From Leishmania infantum JPCM5 (Eukaryota; Euglenozoa; Kinetoplastea; Trypanosomatida; Trypanosomatidae), in NCBI RefSeq assembly GCF_000002875.2, contig NC_009388.2, forward strand, positions 192,501 to 256,500: a DNA stretch of 64,000 bases, written 5' to 3'. Positions 62,849 through 64,000 of this stretch are shown piece after piece. Position numbers and translations under genes: made by a program. The notes below the pieces were generated by a model. The model saw only the letters and a list, made by a program, of their open reading frames with translations, was not told where the DNA came from and made no database searches. The first letter of the stretch is position 1, and every line of letters begins with the position of its first letter.

Positions 62849-64000
62849 CCTATGGCGGTGGGTGGGCGCGATGAAAGGGTAGCTTGGACGATGTTGTGCG
62901 TGCCGCGGCCTCGGGCAGCAAGACGCCTTCCGTCGGGTGTTGAATCTTAGTGTGTGGCGCGGTGTGCTTTGGCATGCTTCCGAGTGAGACGATGCTCGAC
63001 AGCAGTAGGCTTTGCACAGGAGTTTGATAGGACAGCGCGTTTGAAGGGAACCTCCGTTCCACTTTTCGATGTTAGCGTCGAAGTAGCAAATGGTGGTGGT
63101 TACTGTCTTCGGCGGTTTCGTCTGCAGGCTAAAAGGCATGTGGGGGGGGGGACTGGCAGCCAAGTGGGGAAGATGGAATGCTTCGAAAGGTCACGACGAA
63201 GTAGCACGGTGCTGTGGAAACAAAGCAGTTGGCCCAGAACGCCGCGAGTAGGCGCTTCGGGTCAGAAGCACTCGTGAGCAAGAGACGGATGCAGGTTATC
63301 TCCCGTGAGACTTCGAAGGAGCTACTGCGGACACAAAGGATGTCGAAGCTGAAATCCTCACACAACTCTCCCTCGTGTTTACAATGGCTGCATGCATTGA
63401 TCGGTAAGGGCGGGCAATTCTTAAGATTATTCGTGCGTCTTGAAGCGCTTGGTGTGTTGAGTGATTATCAGAGAAAAAGGTGGTAGGGAGGGCGTTTTGT
63501 TGCTAAAGTGTATCTCTGTGAAGGGGATTACATCTAATCACGAGATTTTAATCGCATCCATGCCGTGCTGCTCAACTCGAATTCTTGCACGCTTTTGCTT
63601 TTCCCGGCTTTCACTTTCGCATTCTCACGCGCTGCGAGATGGTCTGTGAAGGGTGGTAAACGCGCCTGCGGTCGTTTATGTGCCGTCTTCGGTCGCTTTC
63701 CCTCCGATTGTTATCATCCTTGTACTCGCAGTCACCGATACGATTACTTATGCTTGGAATCTCTTGTATTTCTGGTTGTCAATTAGGTCCTGTCTCTATC
63801 ACTGAGACTGCGAAGTCGAGTTAACGGGAACTTTCAAGCTTTTTTTCTCGAGTCGGTCTATCCTAGGAGGCCACTCTTTGGGATGCATGAGTAGATTGCT
63901 CGGGAGAGTCTAGCCTTGTGGGAGGTTTCTCCACGAAGCTCTTCTTTTGGAGGTGATGTAACTGAGCTTTCCTGATTCACGACGGTCGCAACGCGCTGTT
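62849..64000. other. Terminal 1.15 kb, more AT-balanced, no gene seen
   Basis: The composition relaxes toward AT balance and both microsatellites and G runs become rare. Short frames (for example 63214-63486 plus) lack the G/C third-position bias of the window's genes. No rRNA, tRNA or telomeric repeat was recognised. Confidence 0.5.

Overview
The window reads as nuclear chromosomal DNA of a trypanosomatid, most likely Leishmania or a close relative (Leishmaniinae). The evidence is long intronless genes all on one strand, a strong preference for G or C at third codon positions, many Ser/Ala/Gln/Gly low-complexity inserts inside otherwise recognisable proteins, and 0.4-2.7 kb intergenic spacers full of GT/CA, AT and pyrimidine microsatellites with pyrimidine-tract plus AG signals typical of SL trans-splicing. 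No bacterial operon signals, rRNA, tRNA, CRISPR or telomere hexamers were seen. Gene content (U2AF65, RPT4, CHL1/DDX11-type helicase, PRMT prozyme-like protein) recalls Leishmania chromosome 3, but that is from memory and unverified.

Layout, 0-56.5 kb: one uninterrupted plus-strand polycistronic array. In order: a 5'-truncated U2AF65 splicing factor; a 2153-residue protein with a degenerate TruD/PUS7-like domain joined to PDZ-like repeats; proteasome ATPase RPT4; a GOST-like seven-TM membrane protein; an unknown membrane protein; a quinone oxidoreductase; a small basic protein; a CHL1/DDX11 iron-sulfur helicase; a PRMT-fold protein with lost motifs; an MMAA/MeaB GTPase; an XRN-like protein lacking most catalytic acids, followed by a possible broken extension or small ORF; a possible YbaB-fold protein; a mitochondrial helical-repeat candidate; two tandem CRT-like transporters; and a P-loop protein. 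As usual in trypanosomatids, neighbours share transcription but not function.

Mobile and repeated DNA: a 194-bp block is present twice (22.96 and 50.85 kb) with one mismatch. A decayed DIRS-like retrotransposon fragment lies just downstream of the first copy. Two diverged antisense segments at 45.1 and 62.7 kb look like SIDER/ingi-family remnants.

56.5-64 kb: no credible gene. The sequence changes abruptly to a homopolymer-rich, microsatellite-poor tract whose bias flips from A/C runs to G/T runs near 58.5-58.8 kb, then passes through the second SIDER-like remnant into a more AT-balanced end. This could be a transcription-termination, strand-switch, centromere-like or subtelomeric region, or partly an assembly problem. 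No new multi-gene system is evident; the most novel-looking items are the pseudoenzyme-like proteins, the duplicated 194-bp block and this terminal tract.
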